Assembly: GCA_030762935.1 (NCBI GenBank)
Contig: CM060892.1
Location: 87,465,827-87,529,826, forward strand
DNA length: 64,000 nt
Source: Hymenopus coronatus
Taxonomy: Eukaryota; Arthropoda; Insecta; Mantodea; Hymenopodidae
Direction: 5' to 3'
Shown here one piece after another: positions 34,832-49,800 of this stretch (the stretch's first letter is position 1; every line of letters starts with the position of its first letter). The notes under the pieces are model-generated. The model did not search any database and was not told where the DNA came from. It saw nothing but the letters and a program-made list of their open reading frames with translations. The position numbers and the translations under genes are program-made.

Positions 34832-37800
34832 AGGTGGAACCAGTGCTGTTGCAGTATGTGCACCAAAATGATATCTATATAAAGTGATGATTGCATTTAT
34901 AAATATTATAAACAGAAGCACTATTAACTATGAAGTTATCTTCACTCTCACATTTTAACAAATGATTCACTACTCACACTCAAACTTCATTTACGTGAAG
35001 TTGTATTAAGATGAAGAAATTTACATATCACCCTTGGGTTTTTAGGAAATTTGAAATCTTTTTTTCAAAATTCATAATATAACATTGGCTCCACAAAAAT
35101 AAATATAATTTGAAGAATTTACTAAATTAACCACTTACAAACACCATATCATTGATATGAAATTGTGAATTTACCAAATTAAATGTGATTACGTTCACAG
35201 ATCTTATATAGGCATGACCAAGAGCAACTTGAATATCAGACTGAAGGAACGTAATAGAAGTATTAAATTTAAACAGACTGATAAATCGGTCAAAGCATAC
35301 CATTTCTAGGTAGACCATCACAACATTAGAAAGGAGCTTAAATTGCTAAAACCTTTGATAGTCACACTGGGACTGATCACGTGGGAAATGCTTTTGGTTT
35401 TTAAAAATTCCAATAGCCTGTTAAATTGTTAACATTTTAGAATGATTGTGTTTATGTTAAGAGTCACGGACACCTTGAGCATGAGTAACTTGTAAATAAA
35501 TAAATAAATATATTTTATTCTGTAAAATAATGATATTATAACACCTTAAATCAAACACAATTGTACAGTTCATGCACATCTTGCCATGAAATACTTACCT
35601 ATTTATAAACATGGTCATTTTTGACTTTCTCTACACACATTTTGTATGTGTATTGCACCCAAAAATTTAATGCCAAGATTTCAATGGAAATATATGTTTT
35701 GAGGTTCCTTTCAAGAAAATCCCCCCACTCCAAACTACCCTTTACATGGAAACATTTTTGAAAATGTTGATTTTCTCAAAAATGGGTGTAACAATTTTAT
35801 TTAAAACACTTTTATGTAATTTTGCATAACTGGTAAACTGTAAGACAAAAACTTACTATACAACACATGTAGAGCTTATTAAAACACACAATTTAAGTTA
35901 TATACATTTTTTACATGGAGTTGACCATTGTTGAGATACTGTAAAGATGTATATATTGGACAAACAAACCAAAACATTAGACACAGGTATAACATTTTAG
36001 AAACATAAAAAATAAAGAAATTTAAAAACAAACTGTTGCCATCCATGTTTGGGAGAAAAATCACAATATTAATAATGAATGTCATCTTTTAAAATCTGTT
36101 AACAAGACAGCAGAATTGAACAGATGGGAAAAAATCTACTGAAAAAAATTGGAGGAAACCTATGAATTTTGACATGCCAGTAGACAACATTCTTTTGGGA
36201 CTCATAGAATCAACACCAAATCCTGCCATGACCCTAGACCAAAGGGGATGTGAAGAGTTCACCATTCAACCATAGTCAATGATGCCTTCATGGAGGGCAA
36301 AACACATGTCCTTAAAGGTTAACAAAGTTTGTGAAGCATAAGAATGTGTAAGTCAAATCAATGCTAGTAAATTAATTATAGTGTACCACAGTGAAAAAAT
36401 TCCAATAAACAACAGATACTATTGTGTCAAAAATTAATATGTTTAAACGTTAAATTTGCAACAAGTAAATTCCATTTCATAATTTCATCCCTTGTCACAA
36501 CGGATTCCAATAAACTCTTCCCCCTCATCAGCATAAATTGCGAGAAAGGCTAAGACTGATGCCATGTGCTTTGTTCCCCTCAGACAGCTTCATAGACGGC
36601 ACACACACACCCAAAAAGACCCTTACCTTCTAAAAAATCAGTGTTTTATTCACATGACTTCCTTTAGATCTCTGCAACAAACTATTGCTAAAAAGTTTAT
36701 GCTTCTATTTACTTCATACTAATTGAGAAAAATTAGCAGAAATAGTCTTATTACTTGCTTCCTTGTAAGTAGAAGGGAATTAAGGGAGGACCATAGGTTA
36801 AAGTGATGTTGCTATGCCACTGAAGTTCCTTTGTTTGTATGGACAGCAGTTGACAAATTCCTGTATAAGAAAAGTAAGTTTTTCAAAGCAGAAGCCAAAA
36901 CCAAGGAATGTCTCAAAAACGATGAACTCAATGAAAAAATGTATATAACATAAACTGTGTGTTTTAGCGTGCTCTACATTTTTTGTGTAGTAAGTTTTTG
37001 TCTACATCTTATGGTTTAGCAGTTATTCAAATTTACGTAAAATTCATCCAGAATAGAATACTCTTCAGGGGCTATTCCCAGAAAATTCAAGATATGCATT
37101 TTATTTGTTAGGTAAATAGCTTTAATATACACTATTTTAATCAAAATTGTTAGAATCATTTTTGAGAAAATCAAAATTTTTTAAAAAAGTTCCATGTAAA
37201 GGGTAGTTGGGGTTGGGGGGATTTTTCTCAAAATCTTTGTGTCGCATCCCTGGAAGATGCTAAACTTAAATACCAAGTTTGGTACTTTACAGACTTTTCG
37301 TTTTTGAGTTATCGTGTTCACAGACACACGGACCTTTTTCCAAAAATGCCTTTTTTAGGTAAAGGGGACCCTAAAACATAACTTTCCAGTGAAATCTAGG
37401 TATCGAATTTTAGGGTGGAGTGCAATTCTTTCTCTATGCACTATGTAGATAATACGTATAGAGAAAGTAAAAATGCTATTTTTGGATGTAGATCACCTCA
37501 AGATTTCCAGTGAAATCTTGACATACATTTTTTTTATGTAATGCAATACCTTTTCTACCTACTATACGCATTGCATGAGATAGAGAAAGTAAAAAAAAAG
37601 GAAGCATTGACTTTGGTGATTTAAGGAGCAGATCATTTTGAGGACTCTTCAATGACTGCTTCACTTAGTAAGCATCTGGCAGCTGCACAAACTTTGTTAA
37701 AATAGGTCCAGGTATGGTGACAAGCTTTCTTTGCAGGTAGCTATTTGCAAGCTTATTTCACAGGAAAACCCTTAAAATTTGTTTTGTACATAAAATTTAC

Positions 37801-40800
37801 AAGTGCAGCATCTTTGAACATGCTATATATAGAATTCAGGATCTTGTCAATTTCATAGCCAGTTTTTCGGAATGTTATCCAAATCTGCCATGGAACTAGT
37901 CTCAATTATTTCTGAATCCTTTCTACAAGTACTCATATCTTTTCTGAAGCTCAAGAATGGCCCAGATAATTCTGGTCCATATATGGACACTTCTCCCTAC
38001 TAAATCTTCTTTCCAAGATCCTCTTGCACCTCAACAAATCAGTTGCTGTTGAATAACTCAGACGAGAAAAATTCCAATTCAAACTCTTGTGCCAAAAGTG
38101 GACAAATCTATTTGCAGAAGTTTTGATATCCTGTTGAAGAAACCATCAAATCAAAGGATCTTGTGCCTTTAAGTCTCAAGTCAACAGTAAGCTTATGATG
38201 GAAGTATAGTGCTAGTTCAAAGCATGGCCCTTTTTTCCACTAGCTTAATTTCCATCTGTCTCTAAACAACTTCTTAAAGGCAATGCTGAAGCTTCCTTAA
38301 TCTCTGAAGCTTACTATTATCCTACTGAATACATGATCTATTCTTTGGTCAGAATCTTTTGAGAGATCAAAAAGAAAAGGTACCAAACTAATTGCCTGTG
38401 CCCAGGTCAGTTACATCTGTTGGGATTTTGATCTTGCTATTGTGCAGTCATGTGACTCATCTCTCTCCTTCCACTGTCTTCCATCTGTGCGATTTTGAGG
38501 AAAACAAAATGTTTTAAACCCAACATAAAGAACCTACAGACGAGTTGTTTCTAATGCAAAGCCCCCAATATGACCTTAGATACCTATAAAAAAAATCTGA
38601 TGTGTACCATTCACATGACTTTCTCTACATCTCTGCAACAAATTATTCTTAAGAAGCTTATACTTCTATTTTCTTCATGCTAATAAAAAAAAATTAGCAG
38701 AAATAGTCTTATTACTTGCTTCCTTGTAAGTAGAAGCGAAATAAGAGAGTACCATAGGTTAAAGTGATAGTCAAAAGCTGGTTGCTATGTCACTGAAGTT
38801 CCTTTGTTTGTATGGACAGCAGTTGACAAATTCCAGAGTGAGAAAAGTATAAGTTTTTCAAAGAAGAAACCAAAAACAAGGAATGTCTCAAAAACGATGA
38901 ACTCCACAAAAAAAAATGTATATAACATAAATTGTGTGTTTTAACGTGCTCTACATTTTTCGTGCAGTAAGTTTTTGTCAATCTCTTATGGTTTAGCAGT
39001 TATTCAAAATTCTGTAAAATTCATCCAGAATAAAGTACTCTTCAGAGGCTATTCCCAGAAAATTCAAGATATACATTTTATTTGTCATTTTTAATATACA
39101 AAATTTTAATCAAAATCGTTAAGAGCCATTTTTGAGAAAATCAACATTTTTGAAAAAAGTTCCATGTAAAGGGTAGTTGGGGGTAGGGGGATTTTTCTCA
39201 AAATCTTTGTGTCGCATCTCTGGAAGATACTAAACTTAAATACCAAGTTTGGTATTTTACCAACTTTTCATTTTTGAGTTATCGTGTTCACAGACACACA
39301 CACGTGCGGACCTTTTTCTGAAAATGTCTTTTTTAGATAAAGGGGACCTAAAACATATATTTCTGGTGAAATCTTGGTATTAAATTTTTCGGTAGAGTGC
39401 AATACCTTCTCTATACACTATGTACATAGTGCGAATAGAGAAAGTAAAAAAGTACTGATGGCTTGCATCTTCTCTTAAATAAATGTTTGTTAGCAGTACT
39501 ACCAACTGCATGATCATCTCAGTGCTGCTGGTTTGCCACAACTTACATGCCAGTAAATCTACTGACATGGATCTGTCTCTTTTAAGCACACTTAATTAAG
39601 GATATTAATACATCTTACTATCAGATTGTAACATATTACAATGATACAAAATGAAAAGAATTTGAGTCAGTTTTTGTAACACAATACATCACTTGGTAAT
39701 TACTTACTGGGACCGGTTTCAGGAACACTTGTTACTATTTTCAACCCTTATTTCTGACTGAATCTCACTTTATTGGCGTCAACGATGAGGGTGGAGATGC
39801 ATCACTTTTGGAGGCATCTGGTGCTGGATCTATGAGCTTCCAAAGGCTGATGTATGGTGGTAAATCAAAATTCACAGTATGATTCTTTTTCTTCATGATG
39901 TACATCTCAGGCATCCAATTGTGTGTTTATAATCTAGTTTTTACAGTTTTATATTAGGTGTGATTACATCCTGATGACCAGAAATGATGGGTAACTGCTA
40001 ATTTTTCTGCTTATTTGTATTTTAGGTGTCTCATATGCTCTTTTAATCTGGTTTCCAGACTTCTTTTTGTCCTCCTTAAGTATATTAAATTACAGTCTGA
40101 GCATTTAATTTCATAAATTCCCATTTTTTTTGTTAGCTGGGATAGGATCCTTTAATTTTTTGCATAGTAGTTTCTGAATGCTGTAGTTGTTTTTTGGAGC
40201 TAAGGTGATGCTATAATTCTTAAAGATCTTCCGAAATTTGTTGCGTGCCCAAGGATATAGATGACTGTTCTGAACTGAGGTTAGTCACGGTGATTCTATA
40301 GGGTGGCTGCGTGTGTTATGTGGTTCAATTTTTTGTGTTTGTGTATTCTCTTGTTTATTACTCTTTTGTGGAAACTGTTGTTGATAGCTATTTGGAGTGT
40401 CTGTTGGTATACTTGTTGAGATTCATTATTTTCCCTAGGGATGTGTACTAATCTGTATGTTAGACTATCTAGAACTGCATATTTGTTTGTTGTGGGATTA
40501 TAGCTATCATACTTTATGTAGTTATCTGTATTTGTGTATAACAAAAACCAGTTACAAAGACTGACTCATATTCTTTCTATTTAATATTAATCACATCACT
40601 GTCACGCTTCTTTGCATTTTTGCAAATTTTCAAAATATTACAATGAATTTTCTTCTTACTTATTTACTTTCTCTAGCACATATGTACAATATATGTAGTA
40701 GATCAGAAAGTACTGTATTCCACCAAAAAATTTGATACCAAGATTTCACCATGAATATGTTTAAGTCCCCCTGAACAAATAAAAAATAGCATTTTAAAAA

Positions 40801-43800
40801 ACATGCCCATGTGCATTTGTGTGTGTGTGTGTGTGTGTGGAGGGGGGGGGATGAAGCAGAGCCCAAAAACTAAAACTTGGTTAAATATTATTTTAAAACT
40901 GAAACCAATAGCAAGGAATATCTGAGAATGGCTAACTCCACAAATAAATAAATGAAAGTCTTAGACATAATTTGTTTTAATGAGATCTACATTTTGTGTT
41001 TGTCTATCTCTTATGGTTTACCAATACTGCAAAAGTGATTCAAAATGAAATGAACTTCAGAGACTATTCTTATAAAATTCAATATATACATTTTATTTGT
41101 AATATATGTTAAGTACTTTTAATATACAGTATTTTAATCAAAATCATTACAGCCATTTTGAGAAAATCAGAATTTTTGAAATTGTTTCCATGTAAAGGGT
41201 AGTTTGGTTAGGGAACTTTTCTTGAAAATCTTTATGTTGCAACCTTAGAAGTTGCTGAACTTAAATATCAAGTTTGGTAACTAACTGACCTTTCATTTTT
41301 GAGTTATCATGTTCACAGACACAAGGACACACACATAGACCTTTTTCTATAATCCCTTTTTTGGATAGGATACATCGACCATAAAAAAGGATTTCTAGTG
41401 AAATCTCAGAATCAAATTTTTGGGTGGAATGCAATATCTTCTCTACCTATGCACTAGTACACTAGAGAAAGTAACAGTAATTTCACCATCCAAGTTTATA
41501 CATCATTGAGAATGATCAACAAAAATTGGCTATGTCCACACTGATATAACCAAAGGAACACTTTTGAGTGTGGCACTCTGTTGTGTATACAACCTGCCTC
41601 CCATCCATTCATATCATTCTTTTGTTCCACTCAGGGTAAAGTCACATCAAAATTATCTGAGATGACAAACCATTTCTGTGTATACTTCTGTGTTTTGATT
41701 TTCCTGATGTTCCTGAAAACAGTCACCCTGATTATGCTCAAGTGCATACAAAATGAAAACTTTTCAAATGCAAGTAATTAGCCACTGGTGGTAATTTACC
41801 TGTTAAATGTGTTTCACTGCCAAGGACCCAAATAGGATGTTTTGGATTCTTTAGGAATGAACCAACCTCACAGTACCGAAGATGCTCTAGAAGTGCAAGA
41901 AATCCTACTTCACTCTGCTTGTCAATACCACGCAATTCTGAAACACCAAAGCAAGCTCTGTAAAGTAGCACATTACAGCCTTAGAAAAGCTTTAAGTACA
42001 AAAATGCAGGCAGGAAGAATGTACATTTAAATACAAAACTCTGCTTCCATAGTCTTTCTTAGATTCTCACATTGTTTAGCAAGAGTTTATTCATATATGC
42101 TTGCTATAAAGAACTGCATATATACACTTCCTCAAAAACTATCTATTCTGCAACAAACTATCTTACAAAAACTTATGTTTCTATCTCTTTTGCATTGTCA
42201 ATATAAACATTTGCAGAAATATTTTTTTTAATTACACACTGCCATGCAAAAACAAAACTTGTTCTATGATTGTTATAGAGTGTATTTCAATAATAATTAA
42301 ATAACTTTTTTACATAAACAATTCAAAGAAAAACATTGAATTCAAACATGCCTAAAGAAAAATATCATAAAACAATGGGGCTTTTCTGCTCACTGCAGGG
42401 GCTATCTCATTCAAAATTTCTTCTCATAAAAATCACAGATACTTGTCACAGTTGAACTTTTTTTTTTCAGCACCAACACACACTGCATGGTACCATGTTC
42501 CACACCTTTGACATTTAATTCAGTTGCCTTTTAATATGGACTGAGATGTCCATGTGCAAGCACTTCCTTATTTTCCACAGCAACATGGTGAATTTCCTCT
42601 TCATCACTGTTCAATCTGCTATTGGCCACAATTCTGAATTTTCATCCAAGGTGACACGTTTTGTCGCTAACCTCTTTTGGATTTTCTAATTTGCTGTGAT
42701 GTGCTGTTAATCCGTTACCAGCTAAGCCTTTTTGCCAGATTTTTCTCCTCTTTTTTTGGTAAAAGAGGTACTAGCTTGATTGCTGGAAATGTAGCTTCGT
42801 CTCCTAATGTATTTCTTGTTTTTATTTATTTACGCAGTCTTTAAGTGTGGTAAAAGGCACATTGAAAATACCTGCTGCTCCTCTTAGGCATAGGTCCACT
42901 TGATGAACACACTATACAGCATGATCCCCATTTTTTACCTGAACCATTGCTTTCATAAGCTTGAACCATATGAAATACATAAATATACAGGCTTTTCTTG
43001 TTAATGTGAAAAAATATGAATTACAATAAATAATTCTGAAAAATAAGAAATGTTGCAACCCCCCAAACTATTGAGCGGAATAGCCCCAAATGCACTGTTT
43101 TAAAATTATGCCCCTTTAAAGCAGAAGGATGAAAGGAAATCAGCAGGACATGCAGTAACGTTTCCTTTGAAGTTCACAAGTTTGGGGCTGAGACTATCTT
43201 GAATTATAAAAAAGATATTAAGATTATAGGGACTAAATCAATGGGTAAATCATGAATGAACATTTAATGAGCACAATAATGGTTAAAAAATAAATGAATA
43301 AACAATATAGTATACACCTGTGTTATATTACATATATGGGGAAGCATGTCCAAGTTGCAAGCACATAAGTTACATTTTAAAGAAATTGCCCAAAGTACTT
43401 TTGTTTTAAAATAGCTCGCTTTTAGCAGCAATGTCATGACATCTTCTAAAGCGCTTCTGGCAGTTGAAGCAGCCTCCACTTGCGCTTGATATAACCAAAT
43501 GCCACATCTAGAACTGCCAACCCTTGGTACTAGTGGTCAATGATACAATTTTTTCTGGTGATTCCTTGTAGCCACTGATTCAGTGGGTTCACTAATCATT
43601 TTAACAATTGCAAGATCAGTCACTTTAAATTGCTTATCATTGTTCAATCATTCTGAAATCTCACTCTTCAAATTTTCACATCCAGCAAGCTTTTTCATCA
43701 GTTCTGGCAATGGTAAATCATTGTCTGTACTCTTGGTATTTGTTTTATTTCATTAAATTTTGTTCCAAGACTTTTTTAGTGTGTCTGGCTTTATTTCAGA

Positions 43801-46800
43801 CCATGCATGCAGTATCCAGTAAACTATATCTTTCATCATAGTTTTCTTTACAAATTCTTTGATGGTTCATTCACCTTCTGTTGTTTGTAGAAGCAACTGA
43901 AGCAAACAACAATACTCTTTTTTCAAGTACCATTAAATGCCTTAACTCAGAGGCAGTATTAAACTTGTCTTGCTAGAGGGTAAGAACAATGCGCGAATAC
44001 AGTCTTCCTCATTACGTTGTGAACCAATATTGTCAAGTGTTGAAGACTGCTTTAGAAGGCAAGCACTTTTTCTTTAAGAACAAAATCTTAGAAAAACCAC
44101 TTCTTAATATATTTTTCTCCATCCAAGCAGATTTTTGGTGGACATACGTAACAGGCTGTGCAGAAGTACTTTTATTTTTTAAAGCTCTAGGTTTAGCAGA
44201 CTTTTCTATTACCAGTAGCTTCAGTTTATGGTCTCTACTTGCATATGATGCAGCAAAAACTGTTAACCTCTCTTTACATTTTTCGTAGCCCAAGGCATCT
44301 TTTTCTTCTTTTGAGGCTAGAGTTTTAGACGGAAGCATTACAGAATTTTGCCATTTCATCACAATTACACAGTTAATCAGAGGTAAAATTTTCTTTTTGT
44401 ATCATTTTTCTTAATCTTTCACAAATTTGTGTAGCAGTTTGAGAATCTTCAGAAAGTTTTTCATCGCAAATTTCATGCTGGCTTATGCCATATCACTTCC
44501 TCTACTTATCCAATCATCCTAAATCTGCAGTAAAATCATCCTCATTCCTAAAAATCAACGCTTTTTCTTGCAGAATAAGCCCTGAAATTGGATTTCCCTT
44601 TTGTATTTGTTGAGTAAACCAGATAAACAAAGCTTTATTAATTTTTTCACACTCAGATTTCTTCATTGACCTCCCGTTCAAATGAGAAAATATTTGAACA
44701 CTTGTTAAATGAAACTTCTCAATTTTGTCTTTGTTTCCACACAAATCCCCAACTGTTACTTCACTGACTCCATACTCAGCAAGTTTTTTTAATGTTTCAC
44801 CTTTGTCTAGTCTTTACAAATTCTCCAATTTCACATTCGATGACACAAATTTTCTCTTACTCCTACCAATCATTGTAATGTACACAATTGAAACATTAAG
44901 AAACACACAGTATGTACAACACAATTAACATTAAACAGGTGGGCTCACTACAGTATGTACAGATACCATCTGCAACAATGGTCAGTCTGTTACTGTGTGA
45001 AATGTGTATTTTTACTTAAGCATATTTTAATGACCACTGTTTGCTGGGTAGGGGTTACTGTACCACAGTATTTTTTCTGAAATGCACAAGTGATTGAAAC
45101 ACGATCCCAACTATTGAAGGGTCGACAAAGAAAGAGCAAGTACACTCCTACAAATCTAACTATATCTGTCAATCTGACATAGAAATGCATTAACATTCTG
45201 AGACCAAGATTATTTCTGTGCATTAGGAACGAAAACCCTAAGTGGGACAGTTTTACCTGTATTGCACATGAAAAATTTAAAGCAAATTCAAAATGTAACA
45301 CATTTAGGAGTTCATAAAATGTTCATTCGGACAACGTATAAAAACAGGATTTTATTCCAGTTTTATGTAAAAATTTAATTTGGCTTGAATTACTGGGGCT
45401 CTACTGTGTATAGATAGGATGAAAAACCTCTTAAAAATTAATACACCTAGGCAGAAAAGAACTCCTTACGTTCATGCATAATAGTAGTAAACAAAGCAAT
45501 AAAAGACAATTCAATCATCAATCAAAAAGAGGCACACAAGTAGATAACTCATTACTATCCAGAATCTACGGCTACCAAAAATTCATAAACAGGAAACTCC
45601 ATGAAACCAATCACAAATAATCTGTACAACCTTCAAGCTCACAAAATGGTTAACAAGTGATTACAATTCCTTCAAGCAATTTGATAGCTGAACCTAAAAG
45701 AAACTCATTGGATCTGCAGAGAAGATAAAACATGTTGATATAGTAGAAAAAGACATCTTGGTCTCCTTTGATATTACAGCACTTTTCCAAGTTTTTCAAC
45801 TGGCATTTTCAGTAGCTTAATCAGGAAATTGCAGAATTTCTTAGAAAAATATCTGAACAAAATAGAAAATACATCAAGTTAACCCGCATAAGCATACAGA
45901 AAAATTATTTTACTTTCAATGGAACAGTGCATCATTAAAAATCTGGGCCATGGGAAACCCATATTGCCTTCACTCATAGATTTATTCATGAGCAAGATAG
46001 AGGTAAGGGTCACTAAAGCATTCTCATGGATGTTCACAGTTTGATACAGGTACATTGATGATATTTTTGCCATAGTTCCAGAGAACACACAGCTGAAGCA
46101 ATCAAACTTTTGAACTTACAGGAAACCACATTAAATTTCACAATTGTGAAAGAAACAAATGGATGACTGGCTTTCTTAGACTCGAAAATAACTAAAAAAC
46201 ACAGCAAATTACCTACAACGAAGCAAACTATGCAAACAAAGGATTTGAAATTAAATAATTTGTTAAAGAAATAATAGAACATGTTATTTTAATTCTCACG
46301 CAGTACACTTTGCATGGTTGTTTGCATAAGATGTTCACAGACACTGAACATATGGCAGCATATTGTCTATTCACAGACAATCTGATGACAAACTGCACAA
46401 ACCCTTCAAGTAATGTAGGTTACTTTTTTCACAAACTCTTTATTAGCAGCATGGAACAACCAACACTGCCCATAATTGTGCAGTTAGAAGGTGGTGTACA
46501 AGTTTTACATGCTCTCTTCATAATTGAATTTAAACTCTTAAGGCCTAATTTGATGGAATATTTAAAATTGTATTCCTACAAGCATTTTTAAAAATATTTT
46601 CATACTTCCTCATTTGGCAGTCATCTGAAGACTGTGAAATATAAAATCTGTAAGCAGTTCATTTGACAAGGTATGTATAAAATAATAGGAATAAGAATTA
46701 ATCCTGTCAAATCTATGCTTTAGCAAAGCCTACTCAGCACTTGGCTTCAGATGATCTTGCTTCTAAGCAATTGGAACATTTTTTTTTGTTAGATTTTATT

Positions 46801-49800
46801 GGCCATTTCAAAGATCTGCTGGGCACTACTGTAGTTTTAAATCAGTATGCTCTACATTTTGTTGAAACCTAGAGATGGGGGGACCATGATCATCATGAAG
46901 GATAGACACACTGATAAGCACTGGTTGGCCATACCTAAGTAGGTATACAAATTAGCATGGTACATTCCGTCTGTAATCTCAAGTTACAATATAATGCAAT
47001 AGAATTTAATGTTGGTAGCAAAAATGTATAACAGTTTGAATCTGCCCCACAAAGCTTCAAATGTCTCCTTTGCAGTAGTCATAAAAAGGCCTCTACTACA
47101 TGACCACCTTTTCTTAGACACTGGTTTTACGGGGAAAAGAGGCCAGTGTTATAAATCAAAGAAAGTTTCTTTCTTAGAGGCCTTAGCTATTATGGTGAAT
47201 TATCTAATTTATCATGCACTAGCTGAATTATTAAATGAAACACAAAACACGTGCATGAATTCTGGAATTTACAGATATAATGAAACCTTAGCATTGAAGC
47301 CAAAATATGATAGGGTATATAGCATACGCCATAACTTGCTCTTTTCCGAAATTGCAGGAACCTACTGAATGAAGAATAGGGTGCCAAACGCCCAAGAAAG
47401 CTGTACACTTAATACATACATTTTACAGGCAAATCATAAAAGTTGATAGGGATACTTGCTGATCATTATAAAAAGCTCATTTCTATCATGTGTTTTAAAA
47501 GTGTTAGATTAATAAATATTTGTGTTTAACTTTCATAATGATTTTGGATCAGATCAAAAAGTAACACACAAGTTTTTTCTGCCTCAGTATTATTACACAT
47601 TTTTGTAAAAAAAATTGTGTTACTTTTCAATCCACCCTCATAAGTAAAATAAATCTTACTGAGACCACCAATGTCTTGATCATGATCCCAAACATGGCCT
47701 ACAGCTCGTCCTGTTAGCATAAGATTTATTAGACTCTGGCTACCATATCCATATGTTCCGTCAATTAGAGGCTCTGTTGGGTCATTCATCTCACTTCGAA
47801 TTTGCTCCAAACCCTGCAAAAACAGAGATATTTCTTTAGCAAACTTAATTAGATTCATCTTAAGTATTCTCATGCATTATTATTTTGATTTTTCAACTGA
47901 CCATTTAAATCTAGGAATTGTTAGTTTGAGCTATTAGTGAAATTCTGATTAATTAGCAGAATCTGCAGTTCTGCTTGTATTATTCTCTATCGTTTCAGAG
48001 CAAGCAATATATAGTTGGCTGTAATATAGGACGTTGATTCAACTTTCACACTCTTATGCTTCACAAACTCACTCTTATTGCCCTCCTTGGCTATGGTTGA
48101 ATGTGGAATTTCTGGAATCCTCTTGGCTTTGGCTAATGGTGGTGTCTGGTGATGATTCTATGAGATTCGTAACTAATATTGTGACTTTCCTCCCAAAATA
48201 GAGCAACAACAGCTAATTTTTCAACTTATTTATTCCTTATATTTGTAAAACTTTATTTCAGATGTGTTTTTTTTAGAAACATGAGCAATAAAGAAATTGA
48301 CAAATTGCTGTTGCTTCTCATTTTGTAGGAAAAAATCACAAATCTTATCTTTTAAAATCCATTCCATAAACTAAAAATAGCTGAAATGAACATGTGGGAA
48401 ATAATCTACTTGAAAAAATTTGGAGGAAATCTCATGTTTGACATGCCAGCAAAAGACAACATTTTTTTGGGACTCATAGAATTGATACCAGATACCACCA
48501 CTAACCAGGATTCTGGAAATTTCACCATTTGACCATAGCCAAAGATATCTTTAAGGAGGGTGAAACACATGTCCTAAAGAAAAACAAGGTGTGTAAAGCC
48601 TAAGAGTACATAAGTCGAATTAACATTAATAATGAATTATATTGCTTCATAGAGTGAAAAATTCCAATAAATATATTATTTCATCTTTGTAACATAGGAG
48701 TTATATTTGGTGATTTTTCTGATTTCTTGCAAATTTATCAATTATTTGTTACATCTTTGAGATTGTTCTGATTAGATTATTATAAATATCAGCAGTCTTT
48801 TTAGAAATTTCTGAAACCTATATCTTCAGAAATCATACTCAGATTTCACTTCCCTAGTACATATTTTGAGATTAAAATGCATTATGTACATATTTTGAGA
48901 TTAAAATGCATTCTTATAATCAGAAATATAAGAGCTGCTTGAGAAACATGATTGAGACATGCTGTACTGAACTCTGTGTATAGATTAAGATTTTTCTCTT
49001 TCTCTCACAAGCATGCGCACGTGCACACACACACTTTCTAAAAATGTTCGATTTTGGGAACCGTGAAACATATTTCCAATGAATATTACCCTCAAATTTT
49101 TGGGTGGATAACTATACCTTCTCTACCTATTATGTACATATTATGTGGTAGAGAAAGTAAACGTTAAAGCTTTTCAAACCCAGTGTATCTATTTTATGGA
49201 TTAAAAACTGTTATTATTACTTTTTGACTACATCTAAAGCAGTAAAAAATTATGGAATTCCTTTCTTTTTATGATGTTACTGATGTAAAACCCTCCTGTG
49301 ATCACATATTATAACTTAAGGAATAACATTACATTCACATCATTTACTTTACTCACTCTCCTGCAAACCATTTCTACACAACCTTATTCACCTGTTTTTA
49401 ATATAGAAGCTACATACTTTTTATGTAATGTAGAAACTCTTAACCTGTACAACAAAATAGTGATAAAGCTGGTGAATATGAAGGTTCTACACTCCCAGGC
49501 CACAGAGTTTCTCTCTTTAAAAAAGAGATATAGTCTGCAATCTTCATGAAAAAATCTTAGTTGTTAATACAAAATGTTGATACTTTCTAAGTTTGCAATT
49601 TTCTTATCTTTGTATATTTATTTGGCATGCCTGCTAATAAACTTGATTACAACTACAAAGAAAATAAAGCAAAACTTTATTACATGAGGGTTACCATAAT
49701 GTTGTAGGTAATGTATGAAGGTTATCCAGAGGTTTATGACTCTGTTTCATTACATTTGCAATATTTGTTAAAAGGCAATTAAAGAAATAATTATCACAAA

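Noticed and set aside
46600..46660. Hammerhead motif after the PLE fragment at 45430
   Set aside because: CTGAAGA is followed by GAAAT rather than GAAAC, and the stems do not form.
47009..47368. 119-codon open frame as a host gene
   Set aside because: No known motif, no splice signals that extend it, and it lies in an intron of decayed repeats; length is compatible with chance.
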